Shown one piece after another: positions 18,471-28,370 of a stretch of 64,000 nucleotides of DNA. The DNA is from Rheinheimera pacifica (GTDB lineage Bacteria; Pseudomonadota; Gammaproteobacteria; Enterobacterales; Alteromonadaceae). Location: positions 19,837-83,836 of the forward strand of contig NZ_FNXF01000012.1 of assembly GCF_900108485.1 (NCBI RefSeq), read 5' to 3'. The position numbers and the translations under genes were made by a program. The first letter of the stretch is position 1. Each line of letters opens with the position of its first letter. The notes beneath the pieces are model-generated. The model searched no databases. It saw only the letters and a program-made list of their open reading frames with translations, and had not been told where the DNA came from.

Positions 18471-18820
18471 TGCCATCTCCTTTAATAATTCATCGCCAAA
18501 GGATAAGCAATTTATCTAATAAAATAAAGATATAAAAAACACTTAAACAACAAAAACAATATCATTCATTCAGCTTCAGTTAAGATTAAATCAATATTGC
18601 CGATTTTTTGTTCCATTAACAGGGTTTGTTGTTTTAATTATACATTCAATTTAAGCATACTTTCTATATTAGCGCTATGAAGATTAAACCTGTAAGCGGT
18701 GCATGCCATGCCAAGGGTGGGGTTAAAAGGCGAGTACGGCAGCACTTAACTGAGAACAGTGCTGCTGTATTTTGCCAGAGCCAACGCGGAATATAGTGTA
18801 TCCGCTAATACCCTATAGCC
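18471..18820. other. Intergenic region between the H-NS-like gene and manC
   Basis: 350 bases. The first 190 are AT-rich and should hold the H-NS-like gene promoter, with possible self-regulation. A hairpin lies at 18736-18768. A 39-codon frame at 18677 lacks a ribosome site and is not called. Confidence 0.5.
18736..18768 (-). terminator. Probable terminator after manC
   Basis: An 11-base stem (ACGGCAGCACT with AGTGCTGCTGT, one G-U pair) with an 11-base loop lies about 50 bases beyond the manC stop. The better T-tract (TATTTT) is on the plus strand; on the minus strand CTTTT comes only after a gap. Orientation is therefore uncertain. Confidence 0.5.
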
Positions 18821-20239
18821 TCAGCTACGGCCATATTTGTCCTCAAACCGCACAATATCATCTTCACCCAGATAGCTGCCGGACTGCACTTCAATCAGCT
18901 CTAACGGAATTTTTCCGGGATTCTCTAATGAATGGATCACACCCACCGGGATATAGGTTGATTCATTTTCAGTAACCAGAAACTCATTGTCACCATTGCG
19001 TACTAACGCGGAGCCGCTGACAACTACCCAATGTTCAGCGCGATGATGATGCATTTGTACTGACAGTTTAGCGCCAGGCTTTACCGTAATATGTTTAACC
19101 TGATAACGTGTGCCATTATCTACCGAATCATATTTACCCCATGGCCGGAACACTTCGCGGTGCAAATCCACTTCGGTGCGGCCATAACTTTGCAATTTAG
19201 CCACGATGTTTTTCACGCCCTGAATATGTGTTTTACTGGCAACCAGAACAGCATCTTTAGTTTCAACTACTACCACGTCATCCAGGCCAATAACGGCTAC
19301 CAGACGCTCTTCAGCATTAACATAGCTATTTTTACACTGCTCCAGCAGCACGTCGCCACGACACGCATTACCCTGCTCATCTTTGGCCATTACCTCCCAC
19401 AATGCATCCCAACTGCCAACATCGCTCCAGCCGGCATCAAGCGCGACCATAGCGGTATTGGCAGACTTCTCCATCACGGCATAGTCAATCGAGTCGGATG
19501 GGCAGGCAGAGAATGCCGCTTTATCCAGCCGGATAAAATCTAAATCTCTGGCAGCATTTGTTAGGGCCAGCTCGGCTGCACGGATAATAGCCGGGGCAAA
19601 TTGCTTTAATTCGGCAATAAAGCTGCTGGCTTTAAACAAAAACATACCGCTGTTCCAGAAGTACTCGCCCGAGTCGACAAATTGCTTCGCGGTAGCCAAA
19701 TCCGGTTTTTCACAGAACTTGGCCACGGCTGCCACTTCAGTAGGTAAGGCACTGTCAGCAATATCAGCACGGCGGATATAGCCATAACCGGTGTGAGCGC
19801 TGGTAGGCACTATGCCAAAGGTTACCAACTTGCCTTGCCTGGCCGCGGGTGCGGCTAATTCAACCGCACGGTGAAAAGCCGGGATGTCTTTAATAGCATG
19901 ATCGGCTGCCAGCACCAGCAACAGTGGATCGTCACCATCGGCTATAGCCTGCATAGCGGCAACCGCTATTGCCGGTGCCGTATTGCGCCCTACCGGCTCC
20001 AGCATGATTGTTGGTTGGCCGGTGCTCAGTTCTCGCAGTTGCTCTGCTACCATAAAGCGATGATCTTCGTTACAAATCACCATTGGCGGTTGTAAACCGG
20101 CAAGGCCTTTTAACCGCAAAATGGTATTTTGCAGCATACTTTTATCATTGAGCAGTGGCAGAAATTGTTTTGGCTTTTTTGCCCGGGATAAGGGCCACAA
20201 CCTTGTGCCTGAGCCACCTGACAGTATTACGGGGATCAT
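18821..20239 (-). CDS. manC: Mannose-1-phosphate guanylyltransferase / mannose-6-phosphate isomerase
   Basis: A 472-residue bifunctional enzyme (ManC/CpsB/AlgA type) making GDP-mannose for surface polysaccharides. The N-terminal nucleotidyltransferase domain opens MIPVILSGGSGTRLWPLSRA, with the pyrophosphorylase signature and conserved KPKQFLPLL. FCEKPD and YFWNSGMFLF are sugar-nucleotide contacts. The C-terminal cupin (RPWGKYDSV, VKPGAKLSVQMHHHRAEHW, VGVIHSLENPG) is the isomerase domain with its metal histidines. No other polysaccharide genes are adjacent; it stands alone. Confidence 0.94.
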   Translation of the reverse strand: MIPVILSGGSGTRLWPLSRAKKPKQFLPLLNDKSMLQNTILRLKGLAGLQPPMVICNEDHRFMVAEQLRELSTGQPTIMLEPVGRNTAPAIAVAAMQAIADGDDPLLLVLAADHAIKDIPAFHRAVELAAPAARQGKLVTFGIVPTSAHTGYGYIRRADIADSALPTEVAAVAKFCEKPDLATAKQFVDSGEYFWNSGMFLFKASSFIAELKQFAPAIIRAAELALTNAARDLDFIRLDKAAFSACPSDSIDYAVMEKSANTAMVALDAGWSDVGSWDALWEVMAKDEQGNACRGDVLLEQCKNSYVNAEERLVAVIGLDDVVVVETKDAVLVASKTHIQGVKNIVAKLQSYGRTEVDLHREVFRPWGKYDSVDNGTRYQVKHITVKPGAKLSVQMHHHRAEHWVVVSGSALVRNGDNEFLVTENESTYIPVGVIHSLENPGKIPLELIEVQSGSYLGEDDIVRFEDKYGRS

Positions 20240-20443
20240 TTTTGCTTCCTTTTGTTGAACTTAGCGTTATAAAACAACCTTTGCCACAGTATAGCGATAT
20301 TGCTTTCGTTTCGTCAGCCGCTGGCATTAACTTAATCTGCGTGGTAAGTTTTCGTGCAATACTGTTTAATTTCAGCTGGTCGGTGCTCTAAAAGCAGGTA
20401 AGATCGGCTATCTTGTCGCGATTTTTCTGATCAGGGTAGGGTT

Positions 20444-21100
20444 ATGCCAGATTTTAAACAACTGTTTGTCAACAATAGAAATTGGGCAGACCGGATTGAA
20501 AAAGAACAACCGGGATTTTTTAAACAGTTATCCGAGCAACAGGCGCCGGAATATCTGTGGATCGGTTGCTCAGACAGCCGCGTACCAGCCAATGAAATTG
20601 TAGGCCTGTTACCAGGCGAGTTATTTGTGCACCGTAATGTGGCTAATCTGGTACTGCATTCGGATATGAACTGCTTATCGGTGCTGCAGTATGCTATTGA
20701 TATCCTTAAAGTAAAACATATTTTAGTGGTAGGCCATTATGGTTGTGGTGGCGTTAAAGCAGCGATGACCAAACAACGGGTTGGCTTTGTCGATAACTGG
20801 TTGCGGAATGTTAAAGATGTTTACTCTATGCACCGTGACGAGTTGGAGCAAGTTGCCGACGATAGTGAGCGGTTAAACCGGCTGATAGAGCTAAACGTGA
20901 TGGAACAGGTACGTAACCTGTGCCACACCAGCTTTGTGCAGGAAGCCTGGGAGCGTGGCCAGCCATTAACCATTCATGGCTGGGTATATAGCTTGCGTAA
21001 CGGCCGGGTAAAAGATTTACGTGTCAGCCATTCCTGTGCGGATAAAATTGACGATATTTATACGCTGGATCTGGCCGACTGCCATATCAGCGAAAAATAG
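20444..21100 (+). CDS. can: Beta-class carbonic anhydrase
   Basis: A 218-residue zinc enzyme interconverting CO2 and bicarbonate, essential in air for carboxylases such as acetyl-CoA carboxylase. Zinc ligands are C42, H98 and C101, with D44 and R46 as the regulatory dyad (CSDSRVPANE; VVGHYGCGGVKAAM). Numbering is identical to E. coli Can. Monocistronic; about 200 bases of divergent promoter region separate it from manC. Confidence 0.96.
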   Translation: MPDFKQLFVNNRNWADRIEKEQPGFFKQLSEQQAPEYLWIGCSDSRVPANEIVGLLPGELFVHRNVANLVLHSDMNCLSVLQYAIDILKVKHILVVGHYGCGGVKAAMTKQRVGFVDNWLRNVKDVYSMHRDELEQVADDSERLNRLIELNVMEQVRNLCHTSFVQEAWERGQPLTIHGWVYSLRNGRVKDLRVSHSCADKIDDIYTLDLADCHISEK

Positions 21101-21214
21101 CTTTATAAAAATACTGTGTTACCGTATTACTCACTTGCAGGCGGTGTGATGATATTGACCCGAACTGGCGCTAGGTTAATATCACCGCGAAACTACGCCA
21201 GATAAAAACAGCCG

Positions 21215-22048
21215 TTACAAGATCACGGTTTTATTACCATGTACAAACACTCTGTCTTCTACCACCAGTTGCAATGCTTTACTCAAGGCCGCTTTTTCTA
21301 CATCGCGCCCGGCGCGGGCCATATCGTCGGCACTGAAATTATGATCCACCGGCGCGACCATTTGCTGAATGATTGGGCCTTCATCTAAATGGTCATTTAC
21401 AAAGTGTGCCGTAGCACCAATAATTTTCACACCGCGCTCAAATGCCTGTTGGTATGGGTTAGCACCAATAAAGGCTGGTAAAAAGCTGTGGTGAATATTA
21501 ATAATTTTTTCCGGAAACTGCGCGACAAAAGCCGGCGTTAAAATACGCATAAACTTAGCCAGCACCAGATATTCCGGCTGGTAAGGTTTTATGACTTCCA
21601 GTAAGGCAGCTTCATGTTCGGTGCGGCTTAAGCCTTTATGGCAGACATGATGGTAAGGTAAGTCAAAACGGGCAGCCAGCTGCTCCAGCTCGGGGTAATT
21701 TCCCACTACAGCTGCAATCTCCAGCGCCAGCGAGCCATCAAATACCTTAATCAAAATGTCGCCCAGGCAATGTGCTTCTTTCGTTACCAGCACCACTACC
21801 CGTTTAGCCCGCTGGCTGACCAGGCTGCGCTCTGAGCCCTGAGGTAAGGCCCGGTCTAAATCAAACAACAAGGTAGCGTCGTTAAATACGCCTTCAAGTT
21901 CAGTGCGCATATAAAACCGGCCGCTTACCGGGTCAACATATTCGGTATTACGGATAATATTCAGCTGGTGTTTGTAGCAAATATTGGTGATCTGCGCGAT
22001 AAGTCCTTTGGAGTCGGGGCATTCCGTTAATAAAATTTTGCGTTCCAT
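21215..22048 (-). CDS. purU: Formyltetrahydrofolate deformylase
   Basis: A 277-residue enzyme hydrolysing 10-formyl-THF to formate and THF, balancing the one-carbon pool. An N-terminal ACT domain (LTECPDSKGLIAQITNICYKH, about 7-85) binds glycine/methionine signals in the family. The C-terminal formyltransferase fold carries NIHHSFLPAFIGANPY and the catalytic Asp in NDHLDEGPIIQQ. Length is normal. It is divergent from trmO. Confidence 0.95.
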   Translation of the reverse strand: MERKILLTECPDSKGLIAQITNICYKHQLNIIRNTEYVDPVSGRFYMRTELEGVFNDATLLFDLDRALPQGSERSLVSQRAKRVVVLVTKEAHCLGDILIKVFDGSLALEIAAVVGNYPELEQLAARFDLPYHHVCHKGLSRTEHEAALLEVIKPYQPEYLVLAKFMRILTPAFVAQFPEKIINIHHSFLPAFIGANPYQQAFERGVKIIGATAHFVNDHLDEGPIIQQMVAPVDHNFSADDMARAGRDVEKAALSKALQLVVEDRVFVHGNKTVIL

Positions 22049-22203
22049 ATCTCACATCTGTTGTTTTTTAATCCAGCTGCTGTTTTACCGCATCTTGACC
22101 TGCAGCGTCAAAGACATTTAGACGTCTTCTACTTAACTTGTTGTTTCGACAAAAAACCGCATAATACCCGCAGTCGGGTTTGATCAGTAAAGCTTTGGAG
22201 TGT

Positions 22204-22914
22204 ATGGCGTCTTATCAGTTTAATGTGGTGGGTTATATTCAATCGCCCTACAAGCAAAAATTTGCAATTCCACGCCAGCCAGGTTTGATCCCGGAAGCCA
22301 CCGGCTATCTGGTACTGGAAAGCGATTACAGCGATGACGCCATTTTGCGCGGTATCGACAGCTTTAGCCATTTATGGCTGCTGTTTGTGTTTCATGAAAC
22401 GGCCGATAAAGGCTGGTCACCGATGGTACGTCCGCCACGCCTGGGTGGTAATACCCGTAAAGGCGTGTTTGCTACCCGTGCTACGTTCAGGCCCAACCCG
22501 ATAGGGTTATCCGTAGTAAAGCTGGAAGGCGTTGAGCGCAAAAACGGTAAACTGATACTGAAACTGAGTGGCATAGATTTGCTTGACGGCACCCCGGTAG
22601 TGGATATTAAACCCTATTTGCCATACTCAGACGCATTACCTGACGCCGCAGGTGGTTTCGCCGACGCGGCACCAGAAACAGCCATGACGGTTAGTTTTAG
22701 TGAAGCCGCCAGCGCATTTTGCCAACAGCAAAGCCAATACCCTGATTTACAAGTATTTATAGATAAAGTGTTAAAGCAAGACCCCAGACCGTCTTATAAA
22801 AAACAGCGTGACGGTGAACAAAGTTATGGTATGACACTGTATAACTACAATATTAAATGGACCGTGAACGGAGAACATAACCATGTTACTGAAATCCATC
22901 AGCTACCTGAGTAG
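22204..22914 (+). CDS. trmO: tRNA (t6A37) N6-methyltransferase TrmO
   Basis: A 236-residue SAM-dependent methyltransferase of the TsaA/TrmO family that methylates t6A37 in tRNA-Thr. It has an N-terminal beta-barrel SAM domain (VVGYIQSPYKQKFAIPRQPGL, then FSHLWLLFVFH and ATRATFRPNPIGLSVVKL) and a C-terminal domain with DPRPSYKK. The ATG at 22204 with TTTGGAG three bases upstream is chosen over 22180. Its end overlaps the following Kelch gene by 32 bases. Confidence 0.93.
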   Translation: MASYQFNVVGYIQSPYKQKFAIPRQPGLIPEATGYLVLESDYSDDAILRGIDSFSHLWLLFVFHETADKGWSPMVRPPRLGGNTRKGVFATRATFRPNPIGLSVVKLEGVERKNGKLILKLSGIDLLDGTPVVDIKPYLPYSDALPDAAGGFADAAPETAMTVSFSEAASAFCQQQSQYPDLQVFIDKVLKQDPRPSYKKQRDGEQSYGMTLYNYNIKWTVNGEHNHVTEIHQLPE

Positions 22915-23950
22915 TGTGGCAGCTGCAGCAACCTGTGTTGCCGTATCCGCAACCACCCTGCCCGACTTACCTGAGCCGGTAAGCAATAATGCCGTTGCCA
23001 GCACCACTGTGCGGGGTAAAACCTACATTGCCAGCTTTATGGGCTTAGGCCCGGGCAAACAACACAGCGATATTCATAATAAAGTGTGGATGCACACAGT
23101 GGGTGAATTTAACTGGCAAAGCCTGCCAGCTGTGCCCAGCACGCAAAAAGTCAGCGGCCGTATTGCGGCCAGTGCGGTGGCATTAAACAGTAATTTCTTT
23201 GTTTTTGGCGGCTTTAGTGTAAACGCTGACGGCAGTGAGCAAACTGCGGTAGATAGCTACCGTATTGACCCGATCACCAAGCGCTACACCAAGCTAAACG
23301 ATATGCCGGTGCCGGTAGATGACGCCGTGGCGTTAACCTATCAGAACCGCTATATCTACCTGGTCAGCGGCTGGAGTGACCATGGCAATGTGAATCTGGT
23401 GCAGGTATTTGATAACTTTACCCAGCGCTGGTCACAGGCTACGCCGTTTCCCGGCAAACCGGTATTTGGTTTAGCCGGTGCTATGACCGGTAACCAAATG
23501 CTGATCTGTGATGGCGTGGCGCTTGAGTACTATGCTGATAAAAAACGCGAGTATAAAAGTGAACCAGCCTGCTATTTAGGCACTGTGGGTAGCAATGCTA
23601 ACCAGATTGACTGGCGGCTTATCGATCATCCTACCGGCACGGCAAGGTATCGCATGGCAGGCATTAATACCAAAGTAGAGGGTAAAGATATGCTGGTGTT
23701 TATTGGCGGCAGCACCAACCCCTATAATTACAATGGCATTGGCTATAACGGCGCAGCCTCAGAACCCAATAGTAAAGTATGGGTGTTTTCTCCCGGGGAA
23801 AAACGCTGGCTTAAAGCTGCTGACAGCACACCGATAATGGATTTAAGAAGCCTTATTGAGATAGACGGTGAGATTTATTCAGTAGGTGGCATGACAGGCG
23901 GCCAACAGGTTAGCGGCAAGCTGATTAAACACCCGATAAAACTCCAATAG
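22883..23950 (+). CDS. Exported Kelch-repeat protein
   Basis: A 355-residue protein with a signal peptide ([23 protein letters not shown]) and about six Kelch blades. Visible blade cores include [41 protein letters not shown] and [13 protein letters not shown]. It resembles secreted Kelch propellers such as the sialate mutarotase NanM, but no sialic-acid genes are nearby. Its start lies inside trmO (32-base overlap, GGAGAA ribosome site) and proS follows 61 bases later. Substrate and function are not evident. Confidence 0.8.
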   Translation: MLLKSISYLSSVAAAATCVAVSATTLPDLPEPVSNNAVASTTVRGKTYIASFMGLGPGKQHSDIHNKVWMHTVGEFNWQSLPAVPSTQKVSGRIAASAVALNSNFFVFGGFSVNADGSEQTAVDSYRIDPITKRYTKLNDMPVPVDDAVALTYQNRYIYLVSGWSDHGNVNLVQVFDNFTQRWSQATPFPGKPVFGLAGAMTGNQMLICDGVALEYYADKKREYKSEPACYLGTVGSNANQIDWRLIDHPTGTARYRMAGINTKVEGKDMLVFIGGSTNPYNYNGIGYNGAASEPNSKVWVFSPGEKRWLKAADSTPIMDLRSLIEIDGEIYSVGGMTGGQQVSGKLIKHPIKLQ

Positions 23951-24011
23951 AATTGCCCCTGCCGCCTTGCTAGAATGGCGGCAATTTTTTCAGCACCAAT
24001 ACGGAATTACG

Positions 24012-25739
24012 ATGCGCAGCAGTCAGTACTTACTATCCACCATTAAAGAAACACCGGCCGATGCCGAAGTGATCAGCCACAAGTTAATGTTGCGCGCCGG
24101 CATGATCCGCCGTGTCGCCTCAGGCATGTACACCTATTTACCCACCGGCGTGCGGGTGCTGCGTAAGGTAGAGCAAATTGTACGTGAAGAGATGAACAAA
24201 GCGGGCGCCATTGAAGTACTGATGCCGATGGTGCAACCGGCCGAGTTATGGCAGGAATCCGGCCGCTGGGACAAGATGGACGCTGAGCTGCTGCGTTTTA
24301 AAGACCGCCATACACGTGACTTTGTGCTGGGCCCAACCCACGAAGAAGTAATCACCGACTTAGTACGGCGCGAGATCACCAGTTACAAGCAGCTGCCACT
24401 GAATCTGTATCAAATTCAGACTAAATTCCGCGACGAGCGCCGGCCACGCTTTGGTGTCATGCGCGCCCGTGAGTTTTTAATGAAAGACGCTTACTCCTTT
24501 CATTTAAGCCAGGACAGCCTGCAGCAAACCTACAATGCAATGTACCAGGCCTACTGTAATATTTTCAGCCGTTTAGGGTTAGATTTCCGGCCGGTACTGG
24601 CCGACACCGGCGCTATCGGCGGCAGTATGTCACATGAATTCCATGTATTGGCAGCATCGGGAGAAGATGCTATCGCCTTCTCAGATGAAAGCGATTATGC
24701 CGCCAATATCGAAATGGCCGAAGCCTTAGCGCCACAAGGCGAGCGTGCAGCTGCTAAACAAGATTTAGCCGAAGTGGCTACGCCTAATGCCAAAACCGTG
24801 GCCGATGTCGCAACCTTGTTACAGCAGGATATGGCGCTGGTAAGCAAAACCCTGATTGTTTACGCCGCAAAAGCCGATGACAAAGCGCCGCAAACACTGG
24901 TAGCACTGGTATTGCGTGGTGATCACGAGCTAAACGAAATAAAAGCCGAAAAACTGCCGCAGGTACAAAGCCCGCTGGTATTTGCCAGCGAAGAAGAAAT
25001 CCGTGCAGCCATTAGTGCCGGCCCTGGCTCACTGGGCCCGGTTGGCATGCCCATTCCGGTTATTGTTGATCGCAGCGCCGCACACCTGAGCGATTTTATC
25101 TGCGGTGCCAACAAAGATGGCTATCACTTAACCGGTGTAAACTGGGACCGTGATATTAAAGATTACAGCGTGGCAGATTTACGCAATATCGTTGAAGGTG
25201 ATGCCAGCCCATGCGGCAAAGGTAAGCTGGTAGTAAAACGCGGTATTGAAGTTGGCCATATCTTCCAGCTGGGTGAGCGTTACTCACAGGCGTTAAAAGC
25301 CGGTGTGCTTAATGAAGACGGCAAACACCAGATCATGACCATGGGCTGTTATGGTGTCGGCGTGTCGCGCATTATTGCCGCTGCTATTGAGCAAAACCAC
25401 GATGAAAACGGCATTATCTGGCCAGATGCCATAGCGCCGTTTCAAATTGCCTTAATACCCATGAATATGCACAAATCAGTGCGCATCGAAGAAGCCACAG
25501 TACGTTTATATAACGAGCTTACTGCTGCTGGCTTTGAAGTGCTGTTTGACGACCGTAAAGAGCGCCCCGGTGTAATGTTCGCAGATATGGAGCTAATGGG
25601 TATTCCACACAGCATCGTCGTTGGTGAGCGTAACCTCGACAACCTGCAGGTAGAATACAAAAACCGCCGTAGCGGTGAGAAAGAAATGCTCGACATCTCT
25701 GCCGTAGTTGAAGCCATGGCACATAAACTGGCGAAATAA
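24012..25739 (+). CDS. proS: Prolyl-tRNA synthetase
   Basis: A 575-residue class II aminoacyl-tRNA synthetase of the bacterial type. The start at 24012 ([20 protein letters not shown]) matches family N-termini; the 15 codons upstream do not. Motif 1 and 2 regions are present ([55 protein letters not shown]). An INS/YbaK editing domain lies in the middle (about 225-400), then motif 3 ([18 protein letters not shown]) and an anticodon-binding domain. Confidence 0.97.
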   Translation: MRSSQYLLSTIKETPADAEVISHKLMLRAGMIRRVASGMYTYLPTGVRVLRKVEQIVREEMNKAGAIEVLMPMVQPAELWQESGRWDKMDAELLRFKDRHTRDFVLGPTHEEVITDLVRREITSYKQLPLNLYQIQTKFRDERRPRFGVMRAREFLMKDAYSFHLSQDSLQQTYNAMYQAYCNIFSRLGLDFRPVLADTGAIGGSMSHEFHVLAASGEDAIAFSDESDYAANIEMAEALAPQGERAAAKQDLAEVATPNAKTVADVATLLQQDMALVSKTLIVYAAKADDKAPQTLVALVLRGDHELNEIKAEKLPQVQSPLVFASEEEIRAAISAGPGSLGPVGMPIPVIVDRSAAHLSDFICGANKDGYHLTGVNWDRDIKDYSVADLRNIVEGDASPCGKGKLVVKRGIEVGHIFQLGERYSQALKAGVLNEDGKHQIMTMGCYGVGVSRIIAAAIEQNHDENGIIWPDAIAPFQIALIPMNMHKSVRIEEATVRLYNELTAAGFEVLFDDRKERPGVMFADMELMGIPHSIVVGERNLDNLQVEYKNRRSGEKEMLDISAVVEAMAHKLAK

Positions 25740-25751
25740 ACCCAGGCGCAA

Positions 25752-25789
25752 AAACAGAAAAGGCAGCGAATTCGCTGCCTTTTCTGTTT
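25752..25789. terminator. Perfect 19-base-pair bidirectional terminator
   Basis: The arms AAACAGAAAAGGCAGCGAA and TTCGCTGCCTTTTCTGTTT abut at 25770/25771. A-rich and T-rich outer parts make it function both ways, for proS (plus) and the parE-like toxin (minus). The toxin stop codon (25788-25790) lies within the far edge of the hairpin. Confidence 0.92.
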
Positions 25790-26084
25790 AAATATTTGTC
25801 GATTTTACATCCATCCGTTGATGAATTATCGCTATCACATCAATGCCGGTATCATTCGGCAGGTAAAACACCCGATGCTGTAAGATGCTGAAACTATAAT
25901 AACCGGGCCGTAAGTCCTCTCGATTGGTACCGAGCCCGGGATCATCTGCTAATTGGTTAAGGCAGTGAAACAACTGAGACAGATAACGATTCGCTTGCGC
26001 CTTGCCCCACTGCTTTGCGCTATACAGCCAAATCTGTTCTAAATCATCTTTGGCATGCTGCCTAAGCTGATAACGCCGGTTCAT
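25788..26084 (-). CDS. parE: ParE/RelE-superfamily toxin
   Basis: A 98-residue toxin of the ParE branch: RYQLRQHAKDDLEQIWLYSAKQWG, ANRYLSQLFHCLNQLADDPGLG, then REDLRPGYYSFSILQHRVFYL and IDVIAIIHQRMD. ParE toxins poison DNA gyrase; the RelE branch cleaves mRNA. The N-terminal helices and the C-terminal IIHQRMD fit ParE. It overlaps its antitoxin gene by four bases (ATGA type), the usual coupling. Apparently intact. Confidence 0.9.
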   Translation of the reverse strand: MNRRYQLRQHAKDDLEQIWLYSAKQWGKAQANRYLSQLFHCLNQLADDPGLGTNREDLRPGYYSFSILQHRVFYLPNDTGIDVIAIIHQRMDVKSTNI

Positions 26085-26326
26085 TTACCGTATTTCTGCT
26101 GCAGCTCCGCAACAAAGCGCAGTTCATCAAAGTTATCCACCACAGGGCTGAGTTCAGCCGCTTCCAGCTTACGCCGAAGCTCTGCCAGCTTAATTTCATC
26201 TTCTTCCAACAATCGCAGCCCGGCGCGCACTACTTCGCTAACAGACTGATAGCGCCCCTGCTGCACGCGCTCGGCAACAAAGTGCTCAAAGTGCTCGCCA
26301 AGGGTTACTGATGTATTACGTGCCAT
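26081..26326 (-). CDS. parD: ParD-type antitoxin (ribbon-helix-helix)
   Basis: An 81-residue antitoxin: ribbon-helix-helix DNA-binding N-terminus (MARNTSVTLGEHFEHFVAERV, QGRYQSVSEVVRAGLRLLEEDE) and a flexible C-terminal tail that wraps the toxin. GGAGG precedes the ATG by four bases. The upstream palindrome at 26344-26360 is a likely operator for autoregulation by the ParDE complex. The pair sits between proS and an SNF transporter as a compact module of about 600 bases. Confidence 0.9.
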   Translation of the reverse strand: MARNTSVTLGEHFEHFVAERVQQGRYQSVSEVVRAGLRLLEEDEIKLAELRRKLEAAELSPVVDNFDELRFVAELQQKYGK

Positions 26327-26343
26327 AAAGCCTCCATATAACT

Positions 26344-26360
26344 GTATTAGATATTAATAC
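26344..26360. promoter_or_regulatory. Putative ParD operator
   Basis: Perfect inverted repeat GTATTA-GATAT-TAATAC, 18 bases upstream of the parD start and overlapping the expected promoter. Ribbon-helix-helix antitoxins typically bind such short AT-rich palindromes. Confidence 0.6.
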
Positions 26361-26380
26361 ATAATCAGGCTCGGGCAAAT

Positions 26381-26414
26381 TTAAAAATTAAAAAAGGCAG
26401 CCGAAGCTGCCTTT
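26381..26414 (-). terminator. Intrinsic terminator after the SNF transporter gene
   Basis: On the minus strand AAAGGCAGC-TTCG-GCTGCCTTT is followed by TTTAATTTTTAAATTTG. It lies 20 bases past the transporter stop and upstream of the parD operator. Confidence 0.88.
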
Positions 26415-26433
26415 GGTCATGCGATCGGTTTGC

Positions 26434-27846
26434 TTAAAACAGCAGGTTCTTACCAAAGAAAATCGTCGATACCGTATTGACAAAAATCACCGCCAAAATC
26501 AGCGGAATAAAGGTACCCAACGAGAAGTTAACGTATTTTTGCAGTAAGGAACCGGCAAAAGTGCTGTTGCCCTGGCTGATTTCTGCATCCAGATTATGTT
26601 TCTTCCAGCGGTAAATGACGAACAGGCATAACAAAAAACCATTAAGTGGCAGTATGGTTTCATAGAAGATGTCATACACCAGATCGAAAAACGATTTGTT
26701 CAGGCCACCGTAGCTTAGCAGGTTGCTAAACAGCTCTACGCGGCCAAACGACAGAGCTGAAATAACTGACAATACAATCATGGCTCCGCCCAGGGTATAC
26801 AACGCTGCCCGGCGGCTTACGCCTTTACCGTCCATTAAACTGCATACCGGTACTTCAATAATTGACACCAGTGAGGTTAGCGCAGCAAAAAACACCAGCA
26901 GAAAGAAGAAACTGGCAATAAAGGAGGCCCCGAAATAGCCAATATCCGCCTGCAATGCCAGAAAGATTTTTGGCAGAAACATAAAAATCATGCCAATACT
27001 GGACTCAGATAATTCGCTTAACTGAATATCCGGGTTAAACGAAAATACCGCAGGCAGGATCAGTAAACCTGAACAGCAAGCCACCAGCACTGACAATCCT
27101 GCCACCATTTTACCGGCATGCACGATATTATTGTTTTTCTGAATATAAGAGCCGTAGGTAATTAATATACCCATGGCCAGCGACAACGAGAAAAATGCCT
27201 GCGCTAATGCGCCGTTTAGTACCTTACCGGTGAGCTTATCAAAGTCAGGAATAAGAAAAAACTTCACCCCTAACATAGCGTTATCCAGAGTGAACACGTA
27301 AATCACCAACGCTATCAGCATGACAAACAGCATCGGCATCAGTACACGTGCGGCCTTCTCAATACCTTGCTTTACCCCGCCCTGCAAAATGGCAAAGGTC
27401 AGGCCAATCACAACCGCCATATAGATAAACAGCTCATTGCTATTAATAAAAACACTAAAGCTGTCTGGGCCGGCAAGCTCGTTCAGCTGCCCCATGACCG
27501 ATTTAGCCAGATAACCAAAAATCCATACCGTGATCACCAGATAAAACACGCCAATCATAAAAGGCGTAATAACTGACATCCAGCCAACTGTGCGCCATGC
27601 ACGGTTTTGGCCAATTTCAGTGTAGGCACCTAGCGGGTTTTGCCGCGTGTGACGGCCTAAGCTCATCTCAGCCAGCATTACCGGCAAGCAGATAAAGAAG
27701 ACGAAAAAGGCATACATGATTAAAAAGGCGGCGCCGCCGTTTTTACTGGCCATTACCGGAAAGGCGACCAGATTACCAATACCTACAGCTGAACCGGCGG
27801 CTGCCAGTACAAAGCCCAGGCTGGAACTGAATTGCTCACGTTTCAT
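26434..27846 (-). CDS. Sodium-dependent transporter, SNF/NSS family
   Basis: A 470-residue polytopic inner-membrane symporter of the neurotransmitter:sodium symporter family. The start MKREQFSSSLGFVLAAAGSAVGIGNLVAFPV is the canonical N-terminus with TM1 sodium/substrate residues (AAAGSAVGIGN). The frame extends 32 codons upstream, but that part is not family-like. About 11-12 hydrophobic segments are visible. Substrate is probably an amino acid, not determinable from sequence. An AGGGAG site lies rather far (11 bases) from the ATG. Confidence 0.9.
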   Translation of the reverse strand: MKREQFSSSLGFVLAAAGSAVGIGNLVAFPVMASKNGGAAFLIMYAFFVFFICLPVMLAEMSLGRHTRQNPLGAYTEIGQNRAWRTVGWMSVITPFMIGVFYLVITVWIFGYLAKSVMGQLNELAGPDSFSVFINSNELFIYMAVVIGLTFAILQGGVKQGIEKAARVLMPMLFVMLIALVIYVFTLDNAMLGVKFFLIPDFDKLTGKVLNGALAQAFFSLSLAMGILITYGSYIQKNNNIVHAGKMVAGLSVLVACCSGLLILPAVFSFNPDIQLSELSESSIGMIFMFLPKIFLALQADIGYFGASFIASFFFLLVFFAALTSLVSIIEVPVCSLMDGKGVSRRAALYTLGGAMIVLSVISALSFGRVELFSNLLSYGGLNKSFFDLVYDIFYETILPLNGFLLCLFVIYRWKKHNLDAEISQGNSTFAGSLLQKYVNFSLGTFIPLILAVIFVNTVSTIFFGKNLLF

Positions 27847-28046
27847 TGCTACGCGGACTCCCTGAATTTTTCTTATTAGAATGCCGGAGCTTGGCCCGGT
27901 TATTGTTATAGCGCTCTGCATGCTAACAGGCTGTTGCAGCAAATCCTAGTGCTGCACTGCTCCGATGCGTTCAATGTCGTTGGAACAACGTTCAGGATCT
28001 GCTAAGGTGCGCCTGTTAAAATCAGCGCTGCAGAAGGACTTTACCG

Positions 28047-28346
28047 ATGTTTTATATGATTTATTCCGAAGATGTTACAGGCAGCTTAGACAAGCGTCTG
28101 GCTAGCCGACCGGCACACCTGGCCCGTTTAGAACAGCTAAAAACTGAAGGTCGCCTGCTGTTAGCCGGGCCTTTACCTGCCATTGACAGCCTGGATCCGG
28201 GCGCAGCTGGCTTTAGTGGCTCTTTGGTGGTGGCCGAGTTTGCTTCGTTAATTGATGCACAACGCTGGGCAGATGCCGATCCTTATCTGGCAGCTGGCGT
28301 GTACGCCCGCTCAACGGTTAAACCGTTTAAAAAAGTATTGCCGTAA
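28047..28346 (+). CDS. YciI family protein
   Basis: A 99-residue cytosolic protein of the YciI-like fold: [44 protein letters not shown], then [29 protein letters not shown] and KPFKKVLP. The His of RPAHLARL and the Asp of WADADPY are the conserved putative active-site pair. AAGGA lies eight bases before the ATG. Function of the family is largely unknown. It is followed 24 bases later by galE. Confidence 0.9.
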   Translation: MFYMIYSEDVTGSLDKRLASRPAHLARLEQLKTEGRLLLAGPLPAIDSLDPGAAGFSGSLVVAEFASLIDAQRWADADPYLAAGVYARSTVKPFKKVLP

Positions 28347-28370
28347 GGCCCGAAAAATCAGGAGACAAGC

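Noticed and set aside
18677..18796. A 39-codon plus-strand frame between the H-NS-like gene and manC.
   Set aside because: No ribosome site, and its middle is the 18736-18768 hairpin; unlikely to be translated.
23967..24011. Fifteen-codon N-terminal extension of proS.
   Set aside because: It runs through the intergenic stretch, and the ATG at 24012 matches the conserved ProS N-terminus.
27847..27942. 32-codon N-terminal extension of the SNF transporter.
   Set aside because: MKREQFSSSLGF at 27846 is the canonical family start; the upstream codons have no family similarity.
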